Source: Phytoseiulus persimilis (Eukaryota; Arthropoda; Arachnida; Mesostigmata; Phytoseiidae). From it: DNA of 64,000 bases. This document shows positions 22,290 through 33,833 of this stretch, in pieces. The stretch lies in NCBI GenBank assembly GCA_037576195.1, contig CM075101.1:42904001-42968000 (forward strand). The letters are read 5' to 3'. Position 1 is the stretch's first letter. Every line of letters begins with the position of its first letter. Below the pieces are notes generated by a model. It was given only the letters and a program-made list of their open reading frames with translations, had not been told where the DNA came from and did no database searches. Both the position numbers and the translations under genes were made by a program.

Positions 22290-24855
22290 AATCGTGGACC
22301 GTGTAGGGGTTTAGTTTAATTTACTGTGACGGGGCTCGATATGGTGAAAAAGTTTGGTGTGACTCTCGGGGGGAGTATGAGGTGGAGGGCGTCCGAGGGT
22401 TCTCAGAATGTTTCTTCCATAGAGAGCGAGTTTGTTATAAAACGGGCGCATGGACCCTCAAATGCAAGAAGTTCAAACCGTAAGTTTTCTGTTCCTGGAT
22501 ATGGTCTCTGGGGAGGTCGTTCTCGATGGGAAAATGCTTTTCCTCCTGGTGACACGCCCCATCATCCAATTGTGCCATCGTCTCTGTCTTCCGTTCCTAA
22601 TTAGCAAGGATTACTCGTTTCCAGTCCAATCAAATGTCCTGTTAGAGTGAAGATCACAGAAGGCGGCGAAATTCAGCGGCTGAGCGGAGTTCACAATCAT
22701 GAATCGCAGTTCAAAGGGCAGGGAAAAGCACTGTACGAGTCGTGAGCCAAATGGATAGCATCGCTGCGCCAAGACACCAGTCTAACCCCGAGTATTGCCA
22801 TCGACGACGAAAGAAGAACGTATGCAACCATTCCTCACACGTTCCTCGACTAAGGGCCGGAATCGTATGATGTACAACCATCATAGTGGTCTGCCTGGTC
22901 CTAACGTTCTTTTTCTCGTCCAGATTGCCTATGGCTGTCACACGGCAAATAATTCCGGTAACCCACATCAGGACGGCTCGTCGCCAACGAGCTCATGGAC
23001 GTCCGACCTCAATCCGCTACCCCAAGCAACTCCACAATGCCATCACGGCCAAAGCTATAGCGAACTATACTGTCACCAGAGACGGTGAACGATCAGTCCC
23101 GAAGAGCTTTCCCTTCACAGAGTGGCTCATCGGACCAATAACGCTGTGGAGGCGAGCAATTCCAAGCTGAAGCGCCGGCTCCACGAGAATCCCGCTTTAT
23201 GGGACGTAATTGGTGGGTGCTTGTCATGCAGACTATAACAATTCAGCCGAGTCTTCGTTTTCATACCTGCTCTGATGATTATTGGTCTATACCGCGCGAT
23301 AACTTCTTTGCACGTCACAGCAACTATTTGAGAGATCGCACAAGACGTTGCCATCGAAGTTAATGGCCGAGCGGACGGGATACGCTTCATCCGGTCGAAG
23401 CCTAGCACGGCAACTGTCGAAAATGACAAGAGGATTGAGCTGGCGTGGACGAGGCTTGAGCAAGGCTTCGTCACATCCCGAGAATTCCTAAAGAGGGTGA
23501 AGTACCGTGTTGGTGGAGGTAAGTTCTAGCACGTTCTGCCTCGGATTTGGGAAGCCGAATCATCCACAGTTTATTCCCATGAGCCCGAATTCATTGTGGT
23601 CCGTCGATGAACGTGGATACTGATTCTTGGTTTTCTAACGCTTCTTCCAGCGGCGGTTCGGCATGTGCTCCGCGATAAGAAAGGAGAGTCGACAATCCCT
23701 GGGCCGAAACCGTGGAGGAACAGAGATTTGAGGGAGTTGGTTGCTTGGATGGAAACGCAAGCCGCCTTGCTCGATCATGACTATGATCTGCGTCCAATAT
23801 GCCATCCGTTCGGCGACCATGGATACTCACGACTCCCAGCGCACGAGGGAGTTGGCCGAGATTGTCCTGTCGACGCGAAACAGCACACCTCCTGTGTTGT
23901 GATGGACGAGGCTCATCATACTCCTCCGCCGGTCGACACAAACACATTCGCTGTCGATGACTCCTCTCTCCAAAGCCTACCAATCTCTGGAGAAATGAAG
24001 ACGATTATCAGAGAGGCGCTCAGAAAGCCAAAGGAGCAAGTTCTCGTGATCATCTCAGGGCTCGCCGTGAGCCGCCAAGATTTGGACACCCTCCGGGATC
24101 TCTCCTGGCTCAATGACAAGATCATCGATGCATATTTGAACCTCATTGTCAAGCGGAGCAGGCAAAACTGTCAGTGGCCGAAAGTCCACGCATTCAGCGT
24201 GTTCTTCCTGAAAGTGTACGACAGATCCGGCTATGACGATATTCGTAGTTGGACTCGCCATGCTGAGATCTTTTCGCATGACATTCTTCTCTTCCCCGTG
24301 CATCTGGGATGTCATTGGACCATGGCAATCGCAGATTTGCGAATAAACAAGATCGCATACATGGATTCTATGGGTGGCCGGAATGACGACTGTCTGCGGA
24401 AATTGTTGCGTTTCTTGGAGCAGGAAAAGCTCGATAAAGAAAAGTGTCACCTCAATGCAAATGAATGGCGGCTCGAAAACATGCATTATCTCCCTCGCCA
24501 AGAAAACGCGTTTGACTGTGGCATGTTTGCCCTGAAATATGCAGAATATGGGGCTCGCGACGCCGAGATCAATTTTAGTCAAAGAGATATGGCGTATTTC
24601 CGCGAACGGATGATGCTCGAAATTTTGCAATCAGAGTTATTCTCGACTGGGTTGGGTGGCTATCCGTGCTCGGAAACGGAACCGCAGATGCCGCAGATGA
24701 TTATTCGAGATGGAATCAAGAAAATGTTCACGTTCACGAGGAGATGGCACGATCTCAAGGATGAACTCCGCTGTGATAAACTCCATATTCGATCACTGTG
24801 TGAATGTTCGAATCAGAGTGTTCCATGTACATACTCAGATATGCAACACATATAG
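22290..24855 (+). pseudogene. FLYWCH-MULE-Ulp1 gene copy B, transposase core deleted, Ulp1 intact
   Basis: The exons correspond one to one with the intact gene at 14.1 kb, except for a deletion. FLYWCH exon 1 reads YGEKVWCDSRGEYEVEG and CFFHRERVC, ending KCKKFKP at a GTAAGT donor near 22480. Exon 2 (about 22624-22740) has CPVRVKITEGGEI and VHNHESQF. Exon 3 (from about 22924) runs to DGERS and then joins abruptly to RTNNAVEASNSKLKRRL, so both first catalytic aspartates are missing. The exon-6 equivalent (about 23330-23520) and the last exon (23651-24855) follow at the expected splice sites. The last exon is a complete Ulp1/SENP domain with HLGCHWTMAIAD, YMDSMGG and PRQENAFDCGMF, plus about 60 extra C-terminal residues. 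It cannot transpose itself, but its protease looks functional. Confidence 0.85.
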
Positions 24856-24998
24856 GTACTCTTTTATTGAGCGAGTATTCGGCGAGTGTTCTGCTCGCGG
24901 CATCTCTCAGAATAAAATCCCTCGAGATTCCTATGGATAAATGGATTGGTGTTCCATGTGGGTCGTCTACAGTGGCACACTAGCTAGATAGCTCCGTG

Positions 24999-25234
24999 TG
25001 TGATAGACCGCTCGAGGGCATCCAGGGATTCTATGGAACGTCAATTTGGCACAGAAATCAACGGCTTTCAGCGGATCTCCTAGCAACACGTTTATTCTCG
25101 ATCTACTCCTTCTGCGTTGTGTATCTCTCTCTTATTTTTCCTTTCTGCTATTTAACCCTCTCTCTAAGCGCCGGAGATGCGACTTCTTGCCACCAGAAAG
25201 CGCCACACTACACTCTCTAAGCTAGCCTCTCACA
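24999..25234 (-). repeat. 3' LTR of gypsy element 1, 236 bp
   Basis: It matches 35227-35528 throughout but contains one copy of the 33-bp CTTATTTTTCCTTTCTGCTA unit where the other LTR has three. Confidence 0.92.
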
Positions 25235-25327
25235 GTTCGGCCATCCGACTTGGGGTTCTACCCCCGAACCATTCAATACCTTAGCTAGAACATTCATCGA
25301 GATCATCTGATCTCCGGCTCATACACA

Positions 25328-25800
25328 TCATTGTCCGTATCGGTGGACCTGACGCCTGGTCCGCTGTGGGTATCTTGCTTTCGGCCTCGCCGCGGCCTCG
25401 CTGAGCTCTCCATACGTTGCCGGTCCCGGTGTTATCACCTCACCGATGCCTGCTCTCTCTCCTGCGACCAACTCCTCAGCGGATTGCTCGGGCTCCCCGA
25501 CGAACGCCTCGTCCAACGAAACTCTTCCCTCGGCTCCCGGCATCGTGAATGACTCCATCAGTTTGGACAATGTCTCGTCGTTCTCTCGATCCTCGGCCCG
25601 CGTCTGGCTGACCTCCATCGGCGATTCACTCGACATCCGACTCTGTTCAGACAGGCTATCATCGGTAGAAGTCGCCTGCGCGGTCTGCTTCGCACTAACG
25701 CTACTTGGCGCCGTGCTCCCCGTTTCCACATTGATCTCATCACCTTCGGAATCACCTGGAACGACCTCGTCACCCTCCTCAGAAGCGATCTTATACAGCT
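25328..25800 (-). pseudogene. C-terminal tail of gypsy 1 pol, cut off by LINE insertion
   Basis: An open minus-strand frame continues the integrase downstream of the LINE. It is an acidic, serine-rich tail (KIASEEGDEVVPGDSEGDE ... ) that ends with the basic motif RYPQRTRRQVHRYG, typical of gypsy integrase C-termini. The upstream integrase frame at 30.6 kb ends in CSQLKL directly at the other LINE boundary, and the two parts are in register once the LINE is ignored. Confidence 0.8.
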
Positions 25801-26001
25801 CGTCTTATACAATCGTCGTCTGCTACGAGAACATCAACACACGTGTCCCCGTAGCTCGCTCGAAAAAAGCGAAAAAAAAAGGCACACAAAGCCACCCCCC
25901 CGCGCTGAGATTCCTCAGCAAAGTGTGTGGACGATCCAGGGAAGTGCATCGTCTGAAGTTTTCCAAGGAAGACTTCGTCCAAGGTAAATCAGATCTCCGA
26001 T

Positions 26002-27198
26002 ATGACTGATACCAGCACGTGCGCGGCCTGCGCCGAATTCGCCGCTTCGATGGCGGCGGAAAACGGTTGCTGCGCCATCGGGAAACTGAGGGCGAGACTG
26101 GGCAAACTAGTCGAAGCCCGAGGGACCTCCGAGCAAGCTGCCTTGGACTCCCAAATTAGGCTCGAGCACGCCTACGAGGCTCTTGCTAAAAGTGAACAGA
26201 TGGTGCTAGCCCTAACCGAACAGGGCGAAGCGCAACGACTCGAGCTAGAATCGCTGCGAACTCAGCTACGAGAAGCTCAAAAATCTCACAGTAGCAACGA
26301 AGTCGACAGGGCGGCTGAGGATGCTGCAAATGCACTCTGCCGCATGGACGTCGGCGTAGAAGAACAAGAGCAGGCCGTGGAGACCGGCAATCCCTGTATG
26401 CTTCTATACAGCGATAAGGGCTTCCGGAAGCTCAAGTTCGGACACCCCGACGTCGACCTGTTCGCAGAGTTCGCAGGTCGATCAATGTTCGGCCAATTCG
26501 TTTGCACGAGCGACATGAATGTCTCGCGAGCGAACGCCGAAGCTCGCAAATACCTCTCGGCGAACCCCAACAGACAAGTCCACATTGTCTGCCATGTGGG
26601 TGTCAACGATCTGGTCGAGCTCGCAAAGAGCGGACTAAGCATCGAAGAGGTAGCCAGTAGCATCATCACGCCACTGGCAACACTCAGGACCCTGCCAGGG
26701 GTGCTTTCCGTGGCGTGGTGCACCATGCTAGAGCACAGCACGACTCCGAATGTCGCTGCTGTTAACTCTCAGATCCTGGCATCATCAGCCGTCAGGGACA
26801 CGAACGTTACGCCGATAGACCTGAGACTAATATCGGGCGATCCGTGTAACGCCAACATCCGCGTGCCCGACGACCCCACCGAGATCCGATACAACATGAT
26901 CGGTCTCAGAATCTGTTTCAACCGAATGAAACGATTCGTCGAAGAGGCGCTTTGCCTTACAGATGCGGACCGAGAACTGCTCTGTACAAAGCGCCGAGAG
27001 TACATCACGAGTTTTCAGAACAAATCTGAAGACCGTAAAAAGGCACTTGAGCTTGCCAACCAAAAGCAAAAGGCTCTCGAAGAAGCCATTGCCAAAGTTG
27101 GCCAAGCCAGGTGCCCACGGTGCAACAGCAAAAACAAGGATCCCAGTCCCGCAGTGGCGAGCATCGAGGCGGAGCGGATCCCGCACACAAAGCGGTGA
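26002..27198 (+). CDS. LINE ORF1 protein with coiled coil and SGNH-esterase-like domain, 398 aa
   Basis: It begins with a cysteine-rich start (CAACAEFAAS, NGCCAIGK). A charged coiled coil follows at about residues 40-105 (LEHAYEALAKSEQMVLALTE, LRTQLREAQ). From about residue 130 there is a globular domain with HIVCHVGVNDLVELAKSG, resembling the GxND block of SGNH/GDSL esterases, then SVAWCTMLEHS and a second helical region with a CPRCNSKN knuckle near the end. ORF1 proteins of CR1-type elements carry such esterase modules and act as RNA-binding chaperones. The classic GDS serine motif is not obvious, so catalytic activity is doubtful. The frame is fully open. It stops just before ORF2. Confidence 0.75.
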   Translation: MTDTSTCAACAEFAASMAAENGCCAIGKLRARLGKLVEARGTSEQAALDSQIRLEHAYEALAKSEQMVLALTEQGEAQRLELESLRTQLREAQKSHSSNEVDRAAEDAANALCRMDVGVEEQEQAVETGNPCMLLYSDKGFRKLKFGHPDVDLFAEFAGRSMFGQFVCTSDMNVSRANAEARKYLSANPNRQVHIVCHVGVNDLVELAKSGLSIEEVASSIITPLATLRTLPGVLSVAWCTMLEHSTTPNVAAVNSQILASSAVRDTNVTPIDLRLISGDPCNANIRVPDDPTEIRYNMIGLRICFNRMKRFVEEALCLTDADRELLCTKRREYITSFQNKSEDRKKALELANQKQKALEEAIAKVGQARCPRCNSKNKDPSPAVASIEAERIPHTKR

Positions 27199-27215
27199 GA
27201 CCGAAGACAGCACGA

Positions 27216-30200
27216 TGACGGGGAGCCAGGCCCACGAACTCTAACAATGTACCTACTAAATCTAGATCCGAATTCAAGAATAAAGTATGTACATTTGGAA
27301 TACTAAACATTAATGGTACTAAATTCAATAGAGCCAAATGGGCCTCACTAGAGAGAGACGTATTAACGGGTGGAGGCATCAACATAATGCTTCTATCCGA
27401 AACACGCCTAATGAACGACGAATCATGCCCACCCATACAGGGATACCAGTACAGCTACAGCAACCGCAAAGGCAGCCATCGAAGCTACCCGCACGGGGGG
27501 GTCGGTATCCTGACATCCAGCAACCTATGCCAACTATGGGTCGTAAAAGGAGATGACTGGGTGGCACAAGCAACACAAGTGGGATCAAATAGATGGATAA
27601 TTATTTCATACTACATAGCCCACCAAAGCAGAGATCATGGAAAAAAATTCTTTGACTCACTAAAAAACTTCATTAAACAGAGATGCACGGACACCGACTG
27701 TGTGCTTCTCGGCGGAGATGCAAATGCGCACCTCCAACAACTTGGAGGCGTCAACAACCACAGAGGCAAACTCCTAGAGGACTTCACCATCGAAGTTGGA
27801 TACACCATCCTCAACACAACTCAAAAGTGTGAGGGACGTCTAACAAGGGGCAAGTCCGCAATTGACATGATCATAGTCAACGCTAAAGCGCTTGAGAAAG
27901 TCAACTGGATGCATATCGATGAACGTAGAGAAATCACAACAATAAGTGACCATAACCTACTCAGAGTACAGATCGATATCAACCAAGCAGCTCCCTCAAC
28001 TCAGCCCCGCAAAGTGACGCTGATTGATCCCAAAAGAGCAAGTGCACGGATCTGCGAAGAACTCCAGCAAAAACGGGAGCAAGCAGAAACCACGTACGAA
28101 CAACTGCGTGAAACCATTCACGACAGCATACAACGCACAAGCCGCAAAATAAAACTCAGAGACCGACCAATGGTGTACTCTGAGCGCATCTCCGAACTTG
28201 TTAAAACCCGAAAAATAAAAAACAAACAATGGAGAACAGCCCGCGCTTCTCAATCCGAACCCGACAGAATCAACGCCGAGCTAGCCTACCGAACAGCACA
28301 GCAAGACGTGAGAGAGGAGGTCGAGAGAGAAATACACAAGCGAGACTCCAAAACGCTGAATGAAATTCTCTCCGCCCCGAGAAACGAGAGGGCCAGGATG
28401 TTCTGGCGGTTCGTAAACGGAAACAAACCGAGAACGAGCGGACCACAGAAGATCATCGATAACAGCGGGACAGTAGTACCAACCGAACTACTCCCGTCGC
28501 ACCTAACCCAGATTGCCATCGACCTACTAGAGGCAACCCCTATCACACAGCCAACCACTATCTGCAAGATGATACCCAATCCCACTGGAATCACCACCAG
28601 CGCAGGAGAAATCTCGAAGATTCTCAGCAAACTAAAACCAACCTCAAGCTACGGATTGGATGACATTCCGGCCAAAATACTAAAAGAGCTGGACGACCTT
28701 GGCATAGCCTACATCGAACAGCTCTTCAACGACATATTTGCCGGAAAACACGAGGTTCCGAACGACTGGAGAACAAATAGAGTATCGATGATCGAAAAAT
28801 CGAACCGAAAAAAAAGACAACTCCACACATATCGACCGATTACGATATCGCCGGTCCTATACCGAATCTTCGCGAGAATTCTAGCAAATAGAATCTCGCA
28901 ATGGGCTGAAGACAATAGGCTGCTCGGAGAAATGCAAAATGGATTCCGAGTGAATCGCAGAGGCGATGACAACCTATTCGTCCTAACCACAGCCATCGAG
29001 ATGTCCAGAAAAACGAACACCGGACTAACCTGCGCCTTCTTGGACGCAACCAAAGCATTCGACCGAATCGACAGAAACCTACTATGGAACATTCTGTCCG
29101 AGATGGGAATGAACAATGACTGGATAAAGATGCTGCAAGATCTATACTCCTCGAATAAACAAAAATCATAGAAGGGGAACATACATCAGAATGGGTGGAA
29201 ACCAGCTCCGGCCTAAAGCAGGGCTGCCCCCTCTCCAGCACCCTGTTTATCCTCTACATATCGGAACTCGAAACCAGGCTCACGCAAAGTGGAGCAGGCT
29301 TCGAAGTCCGAACAAAAAAATGGAGATGGGATCTGAGGGAAAAAGGTTCCTTCAACATCCCAGGTCTCCTATTTGCCGACGACATAGTCCTGATGGCAAA
29401 ATCCGCGGGCGAACTGAGGAAGCTACTGTCGATAACGGGCGAATTCGGTACCGAAAGAAAGCTTACCTTCAACCCCGCAAAAAGCGCCATAGTTACATTC
29501 TCGAAATCGAACGATGGCGAACTTAGCAACCTAGAAATACAAGGACAGCCCCTCCCAATCGTACACCAATATAAGTACCTTGGGATCACGCTATCTGATA
29601 GCAGAAGATACCTCGACAAACAAGAAGGTATCTGGCAACAACAAGCTACAACTGCCCTTCACAGAATGCACGCCACATCCATGTGGAGCTTCAACAGATT
29701 CGAAATCTCAAAAGCCCAATGGAAAGCGACCGCAGTCGCCAAACTCACATACAGTAACTCGGTGACAGTCACGTCGAAGAAACTACAGGACCTACTGGAA
29801 AAAACTCAACGTGATGCAGGCCGCTGGGCCCTTGGCATATCAGGCTACAAAGTGGCCAAGGAATTCATACTGGGAGAGCTTGGATGGTCCCCATTCGAAG
29901 CCAGGGAAGCACAAAGCAGACTCAGATACATGAAACGCATACAACACATGCCAGATGAGAGATGGCCAAAATCTCTCCTGAACACAATGGAGATACTCGG
30001 AATACAGACTGAACTCTGCACCCGAACGCAGACACTAAGCCACCAATACGGCTGTGACCGGATCGAGCCACCAACATCGAGTCAAGGAACACCAGCCCTA
30101 AACGCATATAACTCACTGATAAAAAAGAGAGTTAAAGAAATGCAGGAGCACGGCTGGAGGCGAGACATGCTTCTAAAAAACAGCCTGAGCCTATACCGCA

Positions 30201-30538
30201 GGGGTAAAACCTCCCCCGGTACAAGGTCTTACCTCTACGGCAATCGAAGAGGAGATGCTCTACTAGCCCTAGCAAGAGCAGGAATGCTGCCAACTAGAGG
30301 ACTTTCCGAACAACAGGGCAACAACACCTGCCCGAGATGCGGCACATACGAAGAGACTGTACAACACATAATCTTCGAATGCAATGACGCGTACTACACA
30401 GACGATGATTTCCTCAAAGCACTCGGCCTCCCAGAGGAAATGCAAGACCCATCACTAGTGTACAAGACAAAGCTTGCCCTCGAAAAGTGGGAAAAGGAGA
30501 CCAAACGATCTGCGGAAGCACCTGAAATGAAAGGCTGA
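27216..30538 (+). pseudogene. LINE ORF2 (AP endonuclease and reverse transcriptase), one 1-nt frameshift
   Basis: The frame is open from about 27216. The first ATG is at 27387, inside the endonuclease. The endonuclease shows LNINGTKF, LLSETRL, LLGGDANAH, SAIDMIIVN and TISDHNLLRVQI. The RT shows YRPITISPVLYRIFARIL, AFLDATKAFDRID, SGLKQGCPLS and LLFADDIVLMA. A C-terminal CPRCGTYEETVQHIIFEC knuckle ends the protein. A stop at 29169-29171 follows a one-base shift in the run of five A at 29161-29165. The second half is open from 29195 to 30538. All catalytic residues are present, so the element was active recently, or the shift is a homopolymer error. Confidence 0.88.
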
Positions 30539-30567
30539 CTCGAACAGAATGTAAACCTGTACATATC

Positions 30568-32357
30568 TCAATCCGAGTCAAGATCAATAACCCATACCCA
30601 TACCCATAGCTTTAGCTGCGAGCAATGGGCTGTCGTGATGTAATTGACGCCACCCAACTGCGAAATCTGATATGAGTCGTGCGGCAAAACAGCGGTCACT
30701 ACCAATGGTCCTCTGAATCGATTTTGAAGCTTCGTCGGTAACCCTGTCGACACCGGCAGTCTCCTGACCACCACCACATCGCCAACGTCGTATCGAACCG
30801 CATGCTCACGATGACGACGATCATAGTTCTCGGAATACTGTGCCTTCGCGATCGCCATCTCCACCTCATCCCGCAACGATTGTGGCGGGCGCCAAGACTC
30901 CTTCATCTGCTGGGCATCGACGAATCGCGGGAAATTATCCATTCTCGGGAGATATCCGTAGAGCACTTCAAATGGTGCCCTTCCTGTGCTCTTCGCTGGT
31001 GCGCGATTGATGTGATGCGCCACGACGCTCAGCTTCCCATACCAGTCCTTCTTGTCTGGGTGATGGCACAAGGTTCTCAAAACCGCAATTACCGTTTTGT
31101 GCATCCGCTCACATTGTCCGTTAGCCTGGGGGTGTTGACTGGAGATAAGATGAAGCTTGGTACCCTTCCCTCTAAGAAAGGTCTCGACCTTCCCCGATGT
31201 AAACGCGCTCCCCCTATCCGCGATGAGCACGTCCGGCGGCCCGAAGTTGAAGAACACCCTCGTCAAGAATTCCACCACGTACTTCGCTTCGGTCGACTTC
31301 ACTGCCTCCAATATGACGTGTTTTGAAAGGCTGTCTACGAGTACTATAACATGCTGCTTTCCCTGGGAAGCCGGTAACGGTCCGACATGATCAACCATCA
31401 CCTTCTGGAAGGGTCTCTTTGCTGGAGGGATCGGTTGACATAGCCCTCCCCGCCGACCACTGAAGTCTTTGTTATAGAAACACTCAATGCACGCTCGTAG
31501 ATGTCTTTTCACGTAGTCCTTCATACAGGGGAACCAATAACGTTCTCGCATCAACGCAAGTGTCTTATCCTTCCCGAAATGTCCGGCTTGATCGTGCATC
31601 AGGATGCAAAGATACTTTCTCATCGACGGCGGGACAACGAACAACAGTTTCTTCTCGTTAACATTCGTCTCGCTCGAACCGCTGACCATTCTGTATAGGA
31701 TTCCGTTCTTCACGAGAAAGTTCTCGCCTTGCAGTCGTCGTTTCCCGGATTCGCTCGCGCTCCATAGCTCGATTTTTTTTGGATTTCTTGATCCTGATGT
31801 TGTATCATCGCCACAGCCTCCCCGAAGCTCTTGGTGCTCCATACTCTCGCTGCGCTCTCGCTGTCCGCATTGAGATCTTTCTCGCTGCTCCTTGGTGTCT
31901 CTTCTACTGGGTAGCGGCTGAAGGCATCTACATGCTGCATCCGTTCGCCTGCTCGATGTTCCACCTTGAACGTGAACTCCGCCAGTCGATTCAACCAACG
32001 GGCTATCTGGTCCGACGCTGCCGTGTTTCCTTTCAGAGCCTGCACTGCGACACAGTCTGAAACCACGACAGATTCCTCTCCGTAGAGGTAGTGCCTTAGC
32101 CTTTCGCAGGCCCAAAGTACCGCCAACTGTTCGAGCTTCGTAGAGTGGTACTTCCGTTCCGACGCCGACAATCCTCTGCTGATGGCGTAAACCATGCGCC
32201 ATCGTCCATCCACTTTCTGCATCAGCATGGCGCCCAAACCATCCCCACTCGCGTCAGTGTGGAGCTGAATCGGGAGTCCGCGCGAAAACTTCACCAACAC
32301 CGGCTCGATCATCAACCTCTTCTTCAGTTCCTCGCCTTCTCGCATGCCTCGGTCCAC
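30568..32357 (-). pseudogene. gypsy 1 RNase H and integrase
   Basis: Two overlapping minus-strand frames. The first (32357-31710) is RNase H: LHTDASGDGLGAMLMQ, YHSTKLEQLAVLWACERLRHYL, HVDAFSRYP. The second (32202-30568) carries the integrase: an HHCC finger (HDQAGHFGKDKTLALMRERY ... CIEC), then MVDHVGPLP, LIADRGSAFTS and NGQCERMHKTV, which supply the D, D and E. A chromo-like or GPY region follows (NRFRGPLVVTAV, DSYQI). A frameshift separates RNase H from integrase near 31.75 kb. The integrase frame ends at the LINE junction, where the last residues after QLKL are LINE tail. Confidence 0.88.
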
Positions 32358-32388
32358 TCGAAGGCTGCTTCCTTCTTGAGCAGTGATG

Positions 32389-33668
32389 TCAAGGGATTCG
32401 ATATGGAAGCGAAATTCCTAATGAATCGGCGAAAAAACCGGCCAACCCCAAGAACTTCCTGATGTCAACGGCCGACCTGGGCCTCGGGTAGTTATCAATC
32501 GCCTGCAATTTCAAGTTGCCTGGTCGCACACCATCCTTTGATATGGTGAAACCCAAGAATTCGACCGTACCTTTGAGGAATGCACACTTGCTCAGACGTA
32601 TCCTCAGTCCAACGTCTCGGAGCACTCTGAATATTCGTCTCAACGTTTCCAGATGATCGTCCACCCTGTCCGTTGCCGCTATCATATCGTCGATGAACGG
32701 GAACACGAGGTCCTTCCAACCATCATCTGTACCCTGGTCATAAGTTCCTGGAAAATCGCTGGTCCATTGGCGATTCCCATCATCATCATCACCGGCTCAT
32801 AATGACCATCCGGCGTGATGAAAGCCAATTTCTGCTCGGAGCCCGATGCCATGGGAATCTGAAAGTAGCCCCAAGCAAGGTCGAGCGTCGTGTATATCTG
32901 CTTGCCGCCTACTGCATCAAGGATGTCATCGATAAGCGGCATGGGAAAAATTTTCCGCTGCGTTTGAGTGTTGAGCTTGCGGTAGTCGATGACCATTCGC
33001 CACGATCCATCCTTCTTCTTAATCAACATCACTGGACTGGCATACGGCGAGTTTGATTCACGAATTATCCCCGCCGACAGCATCTTTTCCACAATACTCT
33101 TGAGTGCCTCTCGCTCAACTAACGACAGCCGGAAAGGCCGTGATCGGATTGGTCCGTTCCCCGGCATCTCCTCAACCCTACACTCTGCGATATTAGTTCT
33201 TCCCAAATCCCCCATGGAGGACGCGAAAACATCTTGGTATTCGTTCAGCAGCGCCAATAGTTTTATAACCACTCCGCCTGGAACCGCAGCGTCCACTGTT
33301 ACGTCCTTCTCCTCTATTCTCGTAGCTGTGCTGATCTGATTGACGCGGTATTCCTCGGATTCCTCGACCACCGGCTCTAACTCGAACACTTCTGCCTCGT
33401 TCAACATCCTACCCCGCGCCAAAACTTCACCCCTGCGCATCATCTTGCCTTTTCTCTCCTTGTTATGTATCGGCATCAAAATTCGGCCGTCCGCCACTCT
33501 GCAGAGGAATCCTGTTTCGTTCACTTGTTTGATCAGGAGTGTGCCTTCTTGCTTCTCTCCCAATCGCGCCTCGACAATACAGACCGATCTCGCGGGTACT
33601 TCAATGTCTTCAACCGCGGTTATTTTCAAGGTGCAACCCTTCGTGTTGACCTCCTCTTGTTTGGCCAC
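32389..33668 (-). pseudogene. gypsy 1 reverse transcriptase, one frameshift
   Basis: The frame 33668-32682 includes the pol N-terminus, YQDVFASSMGDL, ECRVEEMPG, the RT fingers (SPYASPVMLIKKKDGSWRM) and TTLDLAWGYFQIPM. It shifts near 32690-32706 into FIDDMIAATDRVDDHLETL, the catalytic FxDD block, then FLGFTISKDGVRPG and RKFLGLAGFF to 32389. A further shift leads into RNase H. An in-frame TAG just upstream (near 33677) separates it from the protease. All RT motifs are recognisable but split. Confidence 0.88.
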
Positions 33669-33833
33669 ACTCGTCTAGACCGATGGAAGCGCTCCCGGTT
33701 TCAAAATCCACGCCGATCCGGCGAAATACACCGTGACTACTCCCGAGTCCAACAACTCTTTGCCAATGAGGATGTCCTTTCCTCTCATTGCCGTGTCCGG
33801 GAGGATTATCAACCGAACTCCCTCATGAAGCAT

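Larger units (their letters stand above)
25801..30608 (+). mobile_element. CR1-like non-LTR retrotransposon, near full length
   Basis: A 4.8-kb element with a 200-bp leader, ORF1, ORF2 and a short 3' end made of repeated CCCATA units rather than poly-A. It lies in opposite orientation inside the pol gene of gypsy element 1. Left and right target sequences read ACAGCT and ATAGCT, leaving a possible 4-bp AGCT duplication. A tandem short-repeat tail and an esterase-like ORF1 point to the CR1/L2 group, but the clade is inferred. Confidence 0.85.
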
